Source of the DNA: Labilithrix sp.
Lineage (GTDB): Bacteria > Myxococcota_A > Polyangia > Polyangiales > Polyangiaceae
Length of the DNA: 64,000 bases
Assembly (NCBI GenBank): GCA_019637155.1
Contig: JAHBWE010000001.1
Location: 248,001-312,000, forward strand
Direction of reading: 5' to 3'
Made by a program: the position numbers and the translations under genes. The notes beneath the pieces are model-generated. The model searched no databases, was not told the origin of the DNA, and worked only from the letters and a program-made list of their open reading frames with translations. Shown here piece by piece: positions 42,588 through 51,221 of the stretch (within the stretch, counting starts at the first letter, position 1; each line of letters opens with the position of its first letter).

Positions 42588-43392
42588 CAAGATGAAGCAG
42601 CACGGCGGTCACGTTGTCGGCGCCGACCTGTTCGTCGGCGGCTTGGACGAGCGCGTCGCAGCGGGACGAGAGGTCCTCCTCGTCGTTCGAGATGATGGCG
42701 CGGATCGTGTAGTCGTCGAGCTGGCGCGTGATGCCGTCGGAGCAGAGGAGGTAGAGGTCGTTCGCGAGGAGCGGGAAGTAGCTCACCGAGACGTCGAGGT
42801 CGGGACGAATGCCGACGATGCGCGTCACCACGTTCGGGTGCTGCTGATCGATCTCCGCCGCCTGATCGAGCGTCGCGCCGGTGCGCCACATCTCGAGCGC
42901 GAGCACGTCGTCCATGCTGAGACGCCGGAGCTCGCCGCCCGTCTCGTCGGCCGACGCGTACGTCGCCGGATCGTAGCCGCGGCGGTAGCGATAGAGCCGG
43001 CAGTCACCGGCCGACACCGAGATGAGCCACGGCGGCGCGAGGCGGAGGCCGATGAGCGCGCAGCCCATCCCGACGCTGTCGCCGACCGCGTTCTGCAGGA
43101 TGCGCGTGTTCGCCTCGAGCACCGCGACCGCGAGCGGATCCGCGCCCGGCGGCGCGAGGCCGCCCTGCGACATGCCCGCTTCGCGGCCCGAGAAGTAGCG
43201 GCGGAAGCTCGTCACCGCGAGGTCCGCCGCCATGCGCCCCGACGACTCGCCGCCCCCGCCGTCCGCGACGATGAACACGCTCGCGCTCTCGATCGCGCCC
43301 CACGCGTCTTCGTTGATCTCTCGGTGCCGCCCCGTGACCGACGCGCCCGCGTAGTCGATGACGGTGCGCGTGCCGGGCATGCGGTACGGCAT
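42583..43392 (-). CDS. PP2C-family serine/threonine phosphatase
   Basis: A 269-residue PPM phosphatase. Metal-site motifs are INEDAWG, FIVADGGGGESSG, GMGCALIGL, SAGDCRLYRY, LCSDGI and GADNVTAVLL. No membrane segment. It would remove phosphate from Ser/Thr set by the kinases of this window (the one at 47862 is nearest). It lies 52 bases from, and divergent to, the PH-like/TrmY/FHA operon. The stop comes from the repeat arm. Internal Met at 43380 is an alternative start. Confidence 0.92.
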   Translation of the reverse strand: MPYRMPGTRTVIDYAGASVTGRHREINEDAWGAIESASVFIVADGGGGESSGRMAADLAVTSFRRYFSGREAGMSQGGLAPPGADPLAVAVLEANTRILQNAVGDSVGMGCALIGLRLAPPWLISVSAGDCRLYRYRRGYDPATYASADETGGELRRLSMDDVLALEMWRTGATLDQAAEIDQQHPNVVTRIVGIRPDLDVSVSYFPLLANDLYLLCSDGITRQLDDYTIRAIISNDEEDLSSRCDALVQAADEQVGADNVTAVLLHLV

Positions 43393-43444
43393 GGGCCTAC
43401 GATCCTACGCGAATCGGAGCGGTCTCGGGGGATATCCTCGGAGG

Positions 43445-44623
43445 ATGATCCGCTTCGGCGCCACCGACGTCCGCGTTCGACGCCGTCCGCGCGTCGCGTG
43501 GATCGTGGCGCTGGCGCTCGCGGTGCCGGCGCTCCTCGCGGCGGTGGGGCTCGAGCTCGCCGCCGGTCTGCTCCTGCTCGGCGGGCTCTTCCTCTTCTTC
43601 ATGCTCCCCGCCGTGCTGTACGAGGACTCGCTCCTCGGCGAGCGAAACGTCCCGGTGCTGTCGGCCGATCGCGCGGGGATCGCGTTCGGGAAGCGCCTCG
43701 TCCTCCGTCGCGAGCGCATCGACGCGGCCTTCGTCGAGCCGCTCGCGGACGGCGGGCGTCAGGTGCACCTCTGGGGCAAGCGCGAGCGCGACGACCTCGT
43801 GCTCTTCCTCGACGACGAGAAGCGGGCCGCGCTCCTCCTCGACGCGCTCGGCCTCACCCCCGACGCGCACGCCGCGCGCTTCGTCGTCGAGAGCGCGCCG
43901 CTTCGATCGCGCGCGAGGCAACGGCTCGCGGCCGCGCTGCGGATGGCGGGCGGCTTCGCGATCGCCGGCGCGGTCGTGTGGGCGATGGGTCACGTGCCGC
44001 TCGCGGGCTTCTCGCTCGTGCCGCTGCTCTGGCTCTACGGCGTGCTCGTTCGCTTCCTGCGCCGTCACCGCCGCGTCACGCTCGGCAGCGACGCGCTCGT
44101 CGTGGAGGAGGAGATCCCGTTCGCCGCGATCGCGAAGGTGAGCGCGGTGGGCGATCGCGACGCGCACGTGGAGCGCATCGCGGGCGATCGGATCGTGCTG
44201 CGGTTCGACGGCCGCGAGGCGAAGGACAAGCGGGCGACGTTCATCGAGCGCCTCCAGCAGAGCGTCGCGCGCGCGGCGGGGGCGACCCACCTCGGCGCGC
44301 TCCTCGCGCCGGGAGGGCGCAGCTCGGAGGCGTGGCTCGCGGAGCTGCGGCGCATGAGCGGCGGCGAGGGATACCGCGGCCCGAGCCTGCCGCCGGAGGA
44401 GCTGTGGCGCGTCGTCCTGCACCCCGGCGCGGAGGCGGGGGCGCGGGCCGGCGCGCTCGCGGCGCTCGTCGCCGGCTTCGACGAGGACGACCGCGTCCGC
44501 GTGGGGACGATGAGCGAGAGCACGGTGCGGGTCGATCTCCGCGCCGCGCTCGCCGCCGCCGCGCGCGAAGGCGCGACCGACGACGCGGTGGTGACGGCGT
44601 TCCTCGGCGCGAGCGAGCGATGA
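43445..44623 (+). CDS. Membrane protein with PH-like halves, paralogue of 17268-18137
   Basis: From ATG 43445, 392 residues. Layout: a membrane pair (about 15-60), a beta-rich stretch (LSADRAGIAFGKRLVLRRERIDAAFVEPL), a second membrane pair (about 170-205), a second beta-rich stretch (LGSDALVVEEEIPFAAIAKVSAV), then an Arg/Ala-rich C-terminus with RMSGGEGYRGPSLPPEELWRVV. An in-frame start 29 codons upstream would overlap the phosphatase gene. Function unknown. It overlaps trmY by ATGA and leads a four-gene coupled operon. Confidence 0.8.
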   Translation: MIRFGATDVRVRRRPRVAWIVALALAVPALLAAVGLELAAGLLLLGGLFLFFMLPAVLYEDSLLGERNVPVLSADRAGIAFGKRLVLRRERIDAAFVEPLADGGRQVHLWGKRERDDLVLFLDDEKRAALLLDALGLTPDAHAARFVVESAPLRSRARQRLAAALRMAGGFAIAGAVVWAMGHVPLAGFSLVPLLWLYGVLVRFLRRHRRVTLGSDALVVEEEIPFAAIAKVSAVGDRDAHVERIAGDRIVLRFDGREAKDKRATFIERLQQSVARAAGATHLGALLAPGGRSSEAWLAELRRMSGGEGYRGPSLPPEELWRVVLHPGAEAGARAGALAALVAGFDEDDRVRVGTMSESTVRVDLRAALAAAAREGATDDAVVTAFLGASER

Positions 44624-45234
44624 CGAGGAGCTTCGTCGTCGTCGGACAGAAGGCGATCGCGAGCGACGACTTCCTGCTCGACGATCTGCCGGGGACGAGC
44701 GGGCGCATCGACGTGCTCGTGCGCTGCTTGCGCGCGACGCTCCTCTCGTCGCACGGCCTCCGCCGCGACTGCATCGCGTACCTCGTGCTCCTCGGCGGAC
44801 CGCGCGCGCCCCGCGTCGTCCGCGTCGACGGCGCGACGGCGCAGTTCATCCGGCCCGACGAGCGCGCCCTCGGCGGGATGGTGAAGAAGGTGCTCGCGAC
44901 GCACGACGACGACGACCGCGAGGGCTTCGTCCTCGTGAAGCCCGGCGTCGCCGTCGCGCGCGGCGGGATCGACGCCGTCCTCGCCGACGTCGCCGGCGCG
45001 GCGCTCTTCGTGCTCGCGGAGGAGGCGGAGGACATCCGCGCGGCGCCGATCGATCCCGCGTCCGACGTCGTCTTCGTCGCGGGCGATCACGTCGGCCTCC
45101 CCGACGACGTGCGCGCGCGGCTCGACGCCGCCGGCGCGCGTCCGGTCTCGCTCGGCCCCGTCAGCGTGCACGCCGACGACGCGATCGCGATTGCGATGAA
45201 CGAGCTGGATCGGCGAGCTATCCTGACGCCATGA
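44620..45234 (+). CDS. trmY: TrmY-like SPOUT methyltransferase (tRNA pseudouridine-54 N1-methyltransferase family)
   Basis: A 204-residue protein with ATG overlapping the previous stop. It matches archaeal TrmY closely: SFVVVGQKAIASDDFLLDDLPGTSGRIDVL at the N-terminus, SHGLRRDC, LVLLGG, RVDGATAQFIRPDERALGGM, and the knot end DHVGLPDDV, SLGPVSVHADDAIAIAMNELDR. TrmY uses S-adenosylmethionine to methylate N1 of pseudouridine 54 in archaeal tRNA. Bacteria usually carry m5U at position 54, so the bacterial substrate is unclear. It is translationally linked to a membrane protein and a lipoprotein, not to RNA genes. Confidence 0.88.
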   Translation: MTRSFVVVGQKAIASDDFLLDDLPGTSGRIDVLVRCLRATLLSSHGLRRDCIAYLVLLGGPRAPRVVRVDGATAQFIRPDERALGGMVKKVLATHDDDDREGFVLVKPGVAVARGGIDAVLADVAGAALFVLAEEAEDIRAAPIDPASDVVFVAGDHVGLPDDVRARLDAAGARPVSLGPVSVHADDAIAIAMNELDRRAILTP

Positions 45235-45743
45235 CGCCCGCGCGCACGCTCGTCCTCGTGGGCGCGATCGCGCTCGTGGGCTGTCTGTTCCCGTCCTTCG
45301 ACGACTTGAAGAGCGACACCAAGACGACGCCGCGACCGGACGCGGGCAGCGACGGCGACGACGATGACGGCGACGACGACGACGCCACGCCGCCCGACGC
45401 CGGCGGGACGAAGCTGCCCGACGGCGGCGACTTCCCCGCGCGGCACATCGACTGCAACGACGTCTGTCCGATCGCGGACGCGCTCTGCTGCACGACGGTG
45501 GGCGGCGCGAGCTGCCAGCCGCTCGAGGCCGAGACCTTCTGCCCGGTCCAGGGCGGCGAGGTCTTCAAGTGCGACGGCGACGAGGACTGCGACCCGGGAC
45601 AGGTATGCTGCTACGCCGAGAAGAGAGGGACGTGCAGCGCGACGTGCGCGGGGCAGCAGCTCTGTCACGGCTCGCCCGGCTCGTGCCCTCCCGGTAAGAC
45701 TTGCACCGGCACGATCGCCGGCCATTTCAAGGCCTGCCAATGA
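45231..45743 (+). CDS. Cys-rich lipoprotein
   Basis: A 170-residue protein with ATG overlapping the TrmY stop. Lipobox LVGC gives Cys18. An Asp/Gly-rich acidic linker (GSDGDDDDGDDDD) runs to about 65. The C-terminal about 105 residues contain 16 cysteines in disulphide-like pairs (CNDVCPIADALCC, CDGDEDCDPGQVCCY, CSATCAGQQLC). Likely outside the inner membrane. Function unknown. Coupled to the FHA protein downstream. Confidence 0.8.
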   Translation: MTPARTLVLVGAIALVGCLFPSFDDLKSDTKTTPRPDAGSDGDDDDGDDDDATPPDAGGTKLPDGGDFPARHIDCNDVCPIADALCCTTVGGASCQPLEAETFCPVQGGEVFKCDGDEDCDPGQVCCYAEKRGTCSATCAGQQLCHGSPGSCPPGKTCTGTIAGHFKACQ

Positions 45744-47050
45744 CGCGCGAAGAAGAGACCCGCAGCCTGATCAACCGTGCGCCGCGCGATCCGGACGCGC
45801 CGCGGCCGTCGTTCTCCCTCACCGTCGTCTCGGGCGCCGATCGCGGGCTCGTCGTCGAGCTCGACGGCGCGACCGCGGCGTCGCGCACGCTCGTCGGCGC
45901 CTCGCCCGCGTGCACGTTGCGGCTGACCGATCCGCTCGTCTCGCGCCGTCACGCCGCGTTCGAGGTCGAGGCGGACGGCCTCCGCGTGCAGGACCTCGGC
46001 TCGAAGAACGGCACCGTCGTGAACGGCCTCCGCGTCACCGACGCGCTCCTCGCCGGCGGCGAGGTCGTGCGCGTCGGCGCGACCATGATCAAGGCGGAGC
46101 GCCTCGCGCGCGTCTCGACGACGAAGACGCCGACCGCGATGGCGTTCGGCCGCGTCGTCGGCGGGAGCCCGGAGATGCGTCGGCTCTATCCGCTCTTGCA
46201 GTCGCTCGCGGCGTCGACCGATCCGGTGCTGATCGAAGGAGAGACCGGCACCGGCAAGGAGCTCCTCGCGGAGGCGCTCCACGAGAAGGGCCCGCGCTCG
46301 GCGGGGCCGTTCGTGGTGTTCGACTGCGCGTCGCGGACCGGCGGGAGCGCGATCGCGGCGCTCTTCGGGGTGGAGGGCGGCGCGGCGGGCGTGTTCGAGC
46401 AAGCGCGCGGCGGCACGCTCCTCCTCGACGAGGTCGCGGAGCTCGAGCCCGAGGCGCAGGCCGGCCTCCTCGACGCGCTCGCGCAGGGTCGCATCCTCCG
46501 CGAGGGCGCGCGCGACTTCGCGCCGATCGACGTGCGCCTCCTCGTCGCCACGCGCCGCGATCTCGACGCGGAGGTGCAGGAGGGACGCTTCCGCGAGGAC
46601 GTCCTCGCGTGGCTCGCGCCTCATCGCGTCGAGCTCCCGCCGCTGCGGAAGCGGCAGGGCGACGTCGGCCTCCTCGCGCGCCACTTCTGGCGCGTGATCG
46701 GCGGCGGCGACACGCTGCCCGCCGACTTCGCCGCGCGGCTCGAGACGTACGCGTGGCCCGGCAACGTCCGCGAGCTCGCGAACATGGTCGCGCGCCGCTT
46801 CGCGAGCGGCCAGGACGAGGCGGAGGCGATCCCGCACGCGGGCACCGACGCGACGCTCGGCGCCGCGCTCGAGAAGATCCTCGAGAGCGACATGCCGTTC
46901 TCGAGCGCCCGCTCCGCCGCCCTCGCCGAGTTCGAGAAGCGCTACGTCGCGCGCGTGCTCGCCCGCCACGGCGGCCACGTCGGCCGCGCCGCCGCCGCGT
47001 CGGGCATCGCGCGCCGCTACTTCCAGGTCCTGCGCGGTCGGAGCCGCTGA
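45740..47050 (+). CDS. FHA domain - AAA+ sigma-54-activator-like protein without GAFTGA
   Basis: A 436-residue protein with ATG overlapping the previous stop. An FHA domain (about 30-115; SRRHAAF and GSKNGTVVNG) binds phosphothreonine. The AAA+ part has Walker A GETGTGKE (167-174), Walker B GTLLLDE (225-231), RFRED and GNVREL (341-346). Where activators have the sigma-54-contacting GAFTGA loop, this has LFGVEGGAAGVFEQ (208-221). The C-terminus resembles a Fis-type helix-turn-helix (about 402-432). It may bind DNA without activating sigma-54, or use an altered contact. Convergent with the kinase/PEGA operon, 5 bases apart. Confidence 0.9.
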   Translation: MTREEETRSLINRAPRDPDAPRPSFSLTVVSGADRGLVVELDGATAASRTLVGASPACTLRLTDPLVSRRHAAFEVEADGLRVQDLGSKNGTVVNGLRVTDALLAGGEVVRVGATMIKAERLARVSTTKTPTAMAFGRVVGGSPEMRRLYPLLQSLAASTDPVLIEGETGTGKELLAEALHEKGPRSAGPFVVFDCASRTGGSAIAALFGVEGGAAGVFEQARGGTLLLDEVAELEPEAQAGLLDALAQGRILREGARDFAPIDVRLLVATRRDLDAEVQEGRFREDVLAWLAPHRVELPPLRKRQGDVGLLARHFWRVIGGGDTLPADFAARLETYAWPGNVRELANMVARRFASGQDEAEAIPHAGTDATLGAALEKILESDMPFSSARSAALAEFEKRYVARVLARHGGHVGRAAAASGIARRYFQVLRGRSR

Positions 47051-47055
47051 GCGAC

Positions 47056-47859
47056 TCAGAACTCGAAGCGGAGCGGACGGAGCGCGGTCGCCGCCGGCTT
47101 GCGTGCAAAATACACGATCGCGGCGGCCCCGAGCGCGAGGACGGAGATGCCGAGGCTGACGCCGGAGGCGATGAACTGCGTCTTCACCGGGTCGATGTCG
47201 GCGTCGGTGCAGCCGGCGGCCGTCTTCGCGCAGCCGTTCTCGAGGTCGCTGTAGCCGGAGCGCCCCAGCACCTGGAAGACGACGAACGACACCAGCGCGA
47301 CGCCGCCGACGACGCCGAGCGTGAGCGGGACGACGTTGGAGTCACCCGGGGCCTCCGTTGAATCATCGATTTTCGGTTCTTTCGTCTCTTTCGTTTCGGC
47401 GGGTCTCTCGTCCGCGAGGCGGACCTCGACCACCCGCTTCTTCTCGCCGAGCGCGACGAGGACCTTCTCCTCCGCCGCCTCGCCGCTCTTCGACCGCGCC
47501 TTGATCGTGCGCGGACCGGGGTCGACCTCGACCGGGTTGCCGTCGAGCGCGACCGGCGCGTCGTCGACCGTGACGTGCGCGCCGAGGACGTCCTTGCCGG
47601 AGGCGTCGACGACGCGGACGATGATGGTGGGCGTCTCCTCGTCGACCTCGCGGAGCCACTTCTCGCAGTCGGTGCGGATGACCTCCTTGCAGCTCTTCTG
47701 CGCGCAGACGAGGAGCTGCGCGCGCGCCTCGTGGAGCTTGCCCTGCTTCTTGAGGTCCTGCGCGCTGTCGGCCGCGTCACGGCAGCCGGCCGCGTCCGCG
47801 ACGGAGGCGAACGAGAGCACGACGAGGGCGGTCGCTACGAGCGCCGCCGCGCTGGGCAA
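47056..47859 (-). CDS. PEGA-like domain membrane protein
   Basis: From TTG 47859, with AGGAG 11 bases upstream and just after the kinase stop; a TTG at 47871 is another option. The 267-residue protein has a signal sequence (ALVATALVVLSFASVADA), a Cys pair region (LLVCAQKSCKEVIRTDCEKW), a PEGA-like beta domain at about 70-140 (VTVDDAPVALDGNPVEVDPGPRTIKA, split by the usual PEGA pattern), a Lys/Glu linker, and two C-terminal membrane helices (about 180-205 and 232-256). Likely an envelope protein partnered with the kinase. Confidence 0.75.
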   Translation of the reverse strand: MPSAAALVATALVVLSFASVADAAGCRDAADSAQDLKKQGKLHEARAQLLVCAQKSCKEVIRTDCEKWLREVDEETPTIIVRVVDASGKDVLGAHVTVDDAPVALDGNPVEVDPGPRTIKARSKSGEAAEEKVLVALGEKKRVVEVRLADERPAETKETKEPKIDDSTEAPGDSNVVPLTLGVVGGVALVSFVVFQVLGRSGYSDLENGCAKTAAGCTDADIDPVKTQFIASGVSLGISVLALGAAAIVYFARKPAATALRPLRFEF

Positions 47860-47861
47860 CG

Positions 47862-49535
47862 TCAGTCGCAATCTCCTTGGTATATCTTCTTCCCGCTCGC
47901 GGGATCGATCTTCGAGACGCAGGGCGCCTTCGCCGGCGCGCGCGGCTTGACGACGACGGAGGGCCTTCGCGGCGCGGGCGGCGGCGGCGGCGGCGCGGGG
48001 GTCGAGAGCGACGGCGACGGCGCGGGCGCGGGGACGATCGGATCCGCGGTCGTCGGCGCGGGCTCCGGCGCCGGCGTCGCGGTGGGAAGTGGGTCGAAGG
48101 CCGGGGCGCGCGTCGGTGGCGGCGCGATCTTCGACCACGAGAGGGCGACGATCAGCGTGAGGAGCGCCGCGAGGCCGAAGACGGCGTACGCGATCCGGTC
48201 GACGCGCGAGCGCGCGGGCGGCGGAGGAGGTGGGGCGTGCGGGAGCTCGACGTGGTTCTTCGTGATCGGCTCGCCCCACGACGTCATCGTCGCTTCGTTC
48301 TCGATCCCGGCGAGACCCGGCGCGGGAGGCGGGCCGACGAGCGACGGCCCCGTGATCGGCTCGGGCACGATGATGTGTCGCGGCTCCGCCTCCGTCGCGC
48401 GAGGCTCCGTCGTGCGAGGCTCCGTCGTGCGAGGCTCCGTCGTGCGAGGCTCCGAGATGCGCTCCGTGGGGGTCATGAGCGTCCCCGAAGGAGGAGGCTT
48501 CGCGTAGTCGGAGCGGCGCGGCGTCGTCGGGAGCTCCGCGACCTCGGGGATGGAGGCGGCGGTCGATCTCGGCGAGCCCTCTTCCTCCGCCCGCGCGACC
48601 GCCGCGCGTCGGGTCGCGAGCGTGTCGGCGGCGGTGGCCTCGACCCAGGCCGCGACGTCGCGGCCGAGCGCACGCTGGACCGCGTCTTCGAGCGCGACCG
48701 CCATCGCGCGCGCGGTCTCGAAGCGGTTCGCCGGCTCCGCGTCGAGGGCGCGCATCACGATGTCGTCGAGCGCGGACGGAAGATCGGAGGCGTGTGTGCT
48801 CGGCGGCTGCACCCAACCGACGAGGATCTTCTCCATCGTCGCCGCCTCGCTCTCGGAGGCGAAGAGGCGTCTCCCGGTGAGGAGCTCCCACAGCACGATG
48901 CCCGCGGCGTAGACGTCCGTGCGGCGGCTCACCTGATCGCGCCGCAGCTGCTCCGGCGCCATGTACGCGAGCTTGCCCTTGAGGTCGTTCTCGCCCGTCG
49001 CCTCCTGGCGCTTCTTCGCGTTCGCGCGCGCGATGCCGAAGTCGACGAGGCGTGCGACGCCGTCGGCGCCGACGAGGACGTTCTGCGGGGACACGTCGCG
49101 GTGGACGATCTCGAGCGGCTTGCCCGTCTCGCTCTTCGCCTCGTGCGCGGAGTGGAGGCCATGCAGCATCTCCGACACGACCGCGACGACGATGGGGAGC
49201 GGGACGCGCCTCCCTTCGCTGCGGCGAAGGAGCGCGGAGAGCGCTTCGCCGTCGACGTACTCCATGACGATGAGGAGCTCGCCGTCGGTCGAGACGACGT
49301 CCAGGGTGGGGACGACGTTCGGGTGCCGGATGCGCGCGGCGAGCCGCGCCTCGTCGGCGAACGCGGCGGCGAAGGAGGGATCGGTGCAGAGGTGCGGGTG
49401 GAGGCGTTTGATCGCGACCGTGCGCGAGAAGCCCGCCGAGCCCACGAGCCGGCCGAGGTGCACGGTCGCCATGCCGCCGGCAGCGATGCGCTGACCGAGC
49501 GCGTAACGGCCGACGTTCACGGGGGAGCTCGCCAT
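47862..49535 (-). CDS. Ser/Thr kinase with one membrane helix and proline-rich tail
   Basis: A 557-residue protein. The kinase (about 10-280) has IAAGGMATVH, AIKRLHP (Lys43), HRDVSPQN (145-152) with Ser149 in place of the usual Lys of HRDxK, DFGIA (165-169) and APEQ. The HRDVSPQN form is frequent in myxobacterial kinases and is probably active. After a linker with three to four EPRTT repeats comes one membrane helix (about 440-465; AYAVFGLAALLTLIVALSW), then a Pro/Ala-rich extracytoplasmic tail ending KIYQGDCD. Operon with the PEGA protein downstream. Confidence 0.9.
   Translation of the reverse strand: MASSPVNVGRYALGQRIAAGGMATVHLGRLVGSAGFSRTVAIKRLHPHLCTDPSFAAAFADEARLAARIRHPNVVPTLDVVSTDGELLIVMEYVDGEALSALLRRSEGRRVPLPIVVAVVSEMLHGLHSAHEAKSETGKPLEIVHRDVSPQNVLVGADGVARLVDFGIARANAKKRQEATGENDLKGKLAYMAPEQLRRDQVSRRTDVYAAGIVLWELLTGRRLFASESEAATMEKILVGWVQPPSTHASDLPSALDDIVMRALDAEPANRFETARAMAVALEDAVQRALGRDVAAWVEATAADTLATRRAAVARAEEEGSPRSTAASIPEVAELPTTPRRSDYAKPPPSGTLMTPTERISEPRTTEPRTTEPRTTEPRATEAEPRHIIVPEPITGPSLVGPPPAPGLAGIENEATMTSWGEPITKNHVELPHAPPPPPPARSRVDRIAYAVFGLAALLTLIVALSWSKIAPPPTRAPAFDPLPTATPAPEPAPTTADPIVPAPAPSPSLSTPAPPPPPPAPRRPSVVVKPRAPAKAPCVSKIDPASGKKIYQGDCD
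48403..48447 (-). repeat. 15-base tandem repeat encoding EPRTT
   Basis: Three perfect copies of a 15-base unit (GGCTCCGTCGTGCGA on the plus strand) inside the kinase linker, with partial copies on both sides. Copy number may vary between strains without breaking the frame. Confidence 0.9.
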
Positions 49536-49634
49536 CGTGCGGTCTCTTCGGAGCGTACCAAGAAGCGCACGCGACGTCGTCGCTCGAGCTGGCTCGACGA
49601 TTGCCAGTGGAGGGGATCCGAAAGCGAGGTCATC

Positions 49635-51197
49635 GTGCGTTTCGATCGTTCATCTGCCATTCCTTTTCTCCTCACCAGCGCTCTCTTGGTCGTCGCGTGC
49701 TCGTCGTCGAACGACGGGGACGGCTCCTCTTCGAGCGGCGGCAGCTCCACGGGAGGTGTCGGAAATAGCAGCGGAACCTCGACCACGGTGGACCCCAAGG
49801 ACCCGAACCCGGACGCGGGCTCGAACGGCACCGTCGGCGAGGGAGGCACGGTGGAGGACGGCTGCGGCGCGAACGGCTCCGTCAAGTGCGCGCAAGGCCA
49901 GCCGTGCAAGGAAGACGCAGACTGCAATGGGGCATGCAGCTACGCCGGGACGTGCGTGGACGCCCCGAGCTGCAAGTACCACCTCGGCGGCGACACCTGC
50001 GGCAAAGGCGAGGTCGGCACCGACCTCGCGCAGCACGAGAACTGCTGCCGCACGCTCCCGGTGAAGGGCTTCACCGACGGCGCGCACCCCGGCAAGGAGG
50101 TCTACCTCGACAAGTACGAGATCACGGCTGGCCGCGTGCGCGCCTTCCTCGACGCGATGAACGCGCGGTACGGCAAGGTCGACATGCAGCGCTGGGTCAA
50201 CGAGAACGCTCCGCCGCAATGGAACCCGAACTGGACGCCGTTCCTCCCCGCCGATCGCGACGCCGGCGCGCTCCTCGTGAAGAAGGAGAACCTCGGCGAT
50301 CCGCGGCCCGCGCCGGACAGCATGCAGCCGGTCCCGACGAGCGATCAGAACAAGCACACCGGCTCGGACTACCAGTTCAACGCGGAGCTCCTCCTCTATC
50401 TCCACGGCAACAACTGCGGGACGCAGCAGCAGTCCTACGGCTTCCCGACCTTCTTCTATCCCGGCGACGTCCTCGCGAAGCTGAACGTGGGCACGACGAC
50501 GTTCCCGCCGCGCGCGGACGGCAAGGACGACAACGGCGTGCTCATCCCGGCGAGCGAGCACCTCGACGTGAAGTCGATGAACTGCATCACGAACGCGATG
50601 CTCGTCGCGTTCTGCGCGTGGGACGGCGGTCAGCTCGCGACGGAGGAGGTGCTCGACTACGTGACGGGCACGCCCGCGTCGCTCGGCGACAAGGCCGGCT
50701 GCGGGACGCAGTCGAACGGCACCGATCCGCCGGAGACCGACGCGCAGATGAAGGGCGGTCGCTGCGCGGACCTCGACAAGATCAACGCGACGTTCGACGC
50801 GGGCGGCCAGCTCCCGCGCCCCGATCACCCGGCCAACACGTACAACTACATGTTCCCGTTCCTCGGCGACGCGGTGAGCCACGACAAGTCGTGGGTCATC
50901 GCCGCGCCGGGCCGCGGCACGTGGGCGACGAACAAGGAGCCGGCCGACATGGTCCGCATCGATCCCGCCGACGAGCCGTGGATGGACCTCCACGGCAACG
51001 TGATGGAGGCCGCGCTGAAGACGACGAACGGCCAATCGACGGGCCAGTTCGCGATGAAGTACCGCGGCATCGGCTACCAGAGCGCGCGCTCGCACCTCAA
51101 CATCGACGTCGAGTGGGGCGTCGACGGCATCAAGCGCATCGCGCGCGCCGAGGCAAAGGCCGCCTTCACCGGCGGCCGCTGCATGCGCTTCAAGTGA
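49635..51197 (+). CDS. Formylglycine-generating-enzyme-like (SUMF1/FGE-sulfatase fold) lipoprotein
   Basis: From GTG 49635, 520 residues, with lipobox VVAC. A Ser/Gly/Thr linker runs to about 60, then Cys-rich sequence (CGANGSVKCAQGQPCKEDADC) followed by KYEITAGRVRAFLDAMNARYG and MNCITNAMLVAFCAWDGGQLATEEVL, the hallmark of the FGE/EgtB/PvdO fold, and a C-terminal RCMRFK. The last 90 residues include WMDLHGNVMEAAL. The catalytic cysteine pair of true formylglycine enzymes cannot be confirmed by eye. A sulphatase partner is not in the window. Confidence 0.82.
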   Translation: MRFDRSSAIPFLLTSALLVVACSSSNDGDGSSSSGGSSTGGVGNSSGTSTTVDPKDPNPDAGSNGTVGEGGTVEDGCGANGSVKCAQGQPCKEDADCNGACSYAGTCVDAPSCKYHLGGDTCGKGEVGTDLAQHENCCRTLPVKGFTDGAHPGKEVYLDKYEITAGRVRAFLDAMNARYGKVDMQRWVNENAPPQWNPNWTPFLPADRDAGALLVKKENLGDPRPAPDSMQPVPTSDQNKHTGSDYQFNAELLLYLHGNNCGTQQQSYGFPTFFYPGDVLAKLNVGTTTFPPRADGKDDNGVLIPASEHLDVKSMNCITNAMLVAFCAWDGGQLATEEVLDYVTGTPASLGDKAGCGTQSNGTDPPETDAQMKGGRCADLDKINATFDAGGQLPRPDHPANTYNYMFPFLGDAVSHDKSWVIAAPGRGTWATNKEPADMVRIDPADEPWMDLHGNVMEAALKTTNGQSTGQFAMKYRGIGYQSARSHLNIDVEWGVDGIKRIARAEAKAAFTGGRCMRFK

Positions 51198-51221
51198 GGA
51201 ACGCGCGAGCGCGAAGCGGCA

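Noticed and set aside
42562-44619. Upstream extension of the trmY frame
   Set aside because: The extension runs through the phosphatase and PH-like genes in the wrong frame. TrmY begins exactly at the ATGA overlap at 44620.
47877-49634. Upstream extension of the FGE-like lipoprotein frame
   Set aside because: It lies opposite the kinase gene and reads as Arg-rich shadow sequence. The lipoprotein signal starts at GTG 49635.
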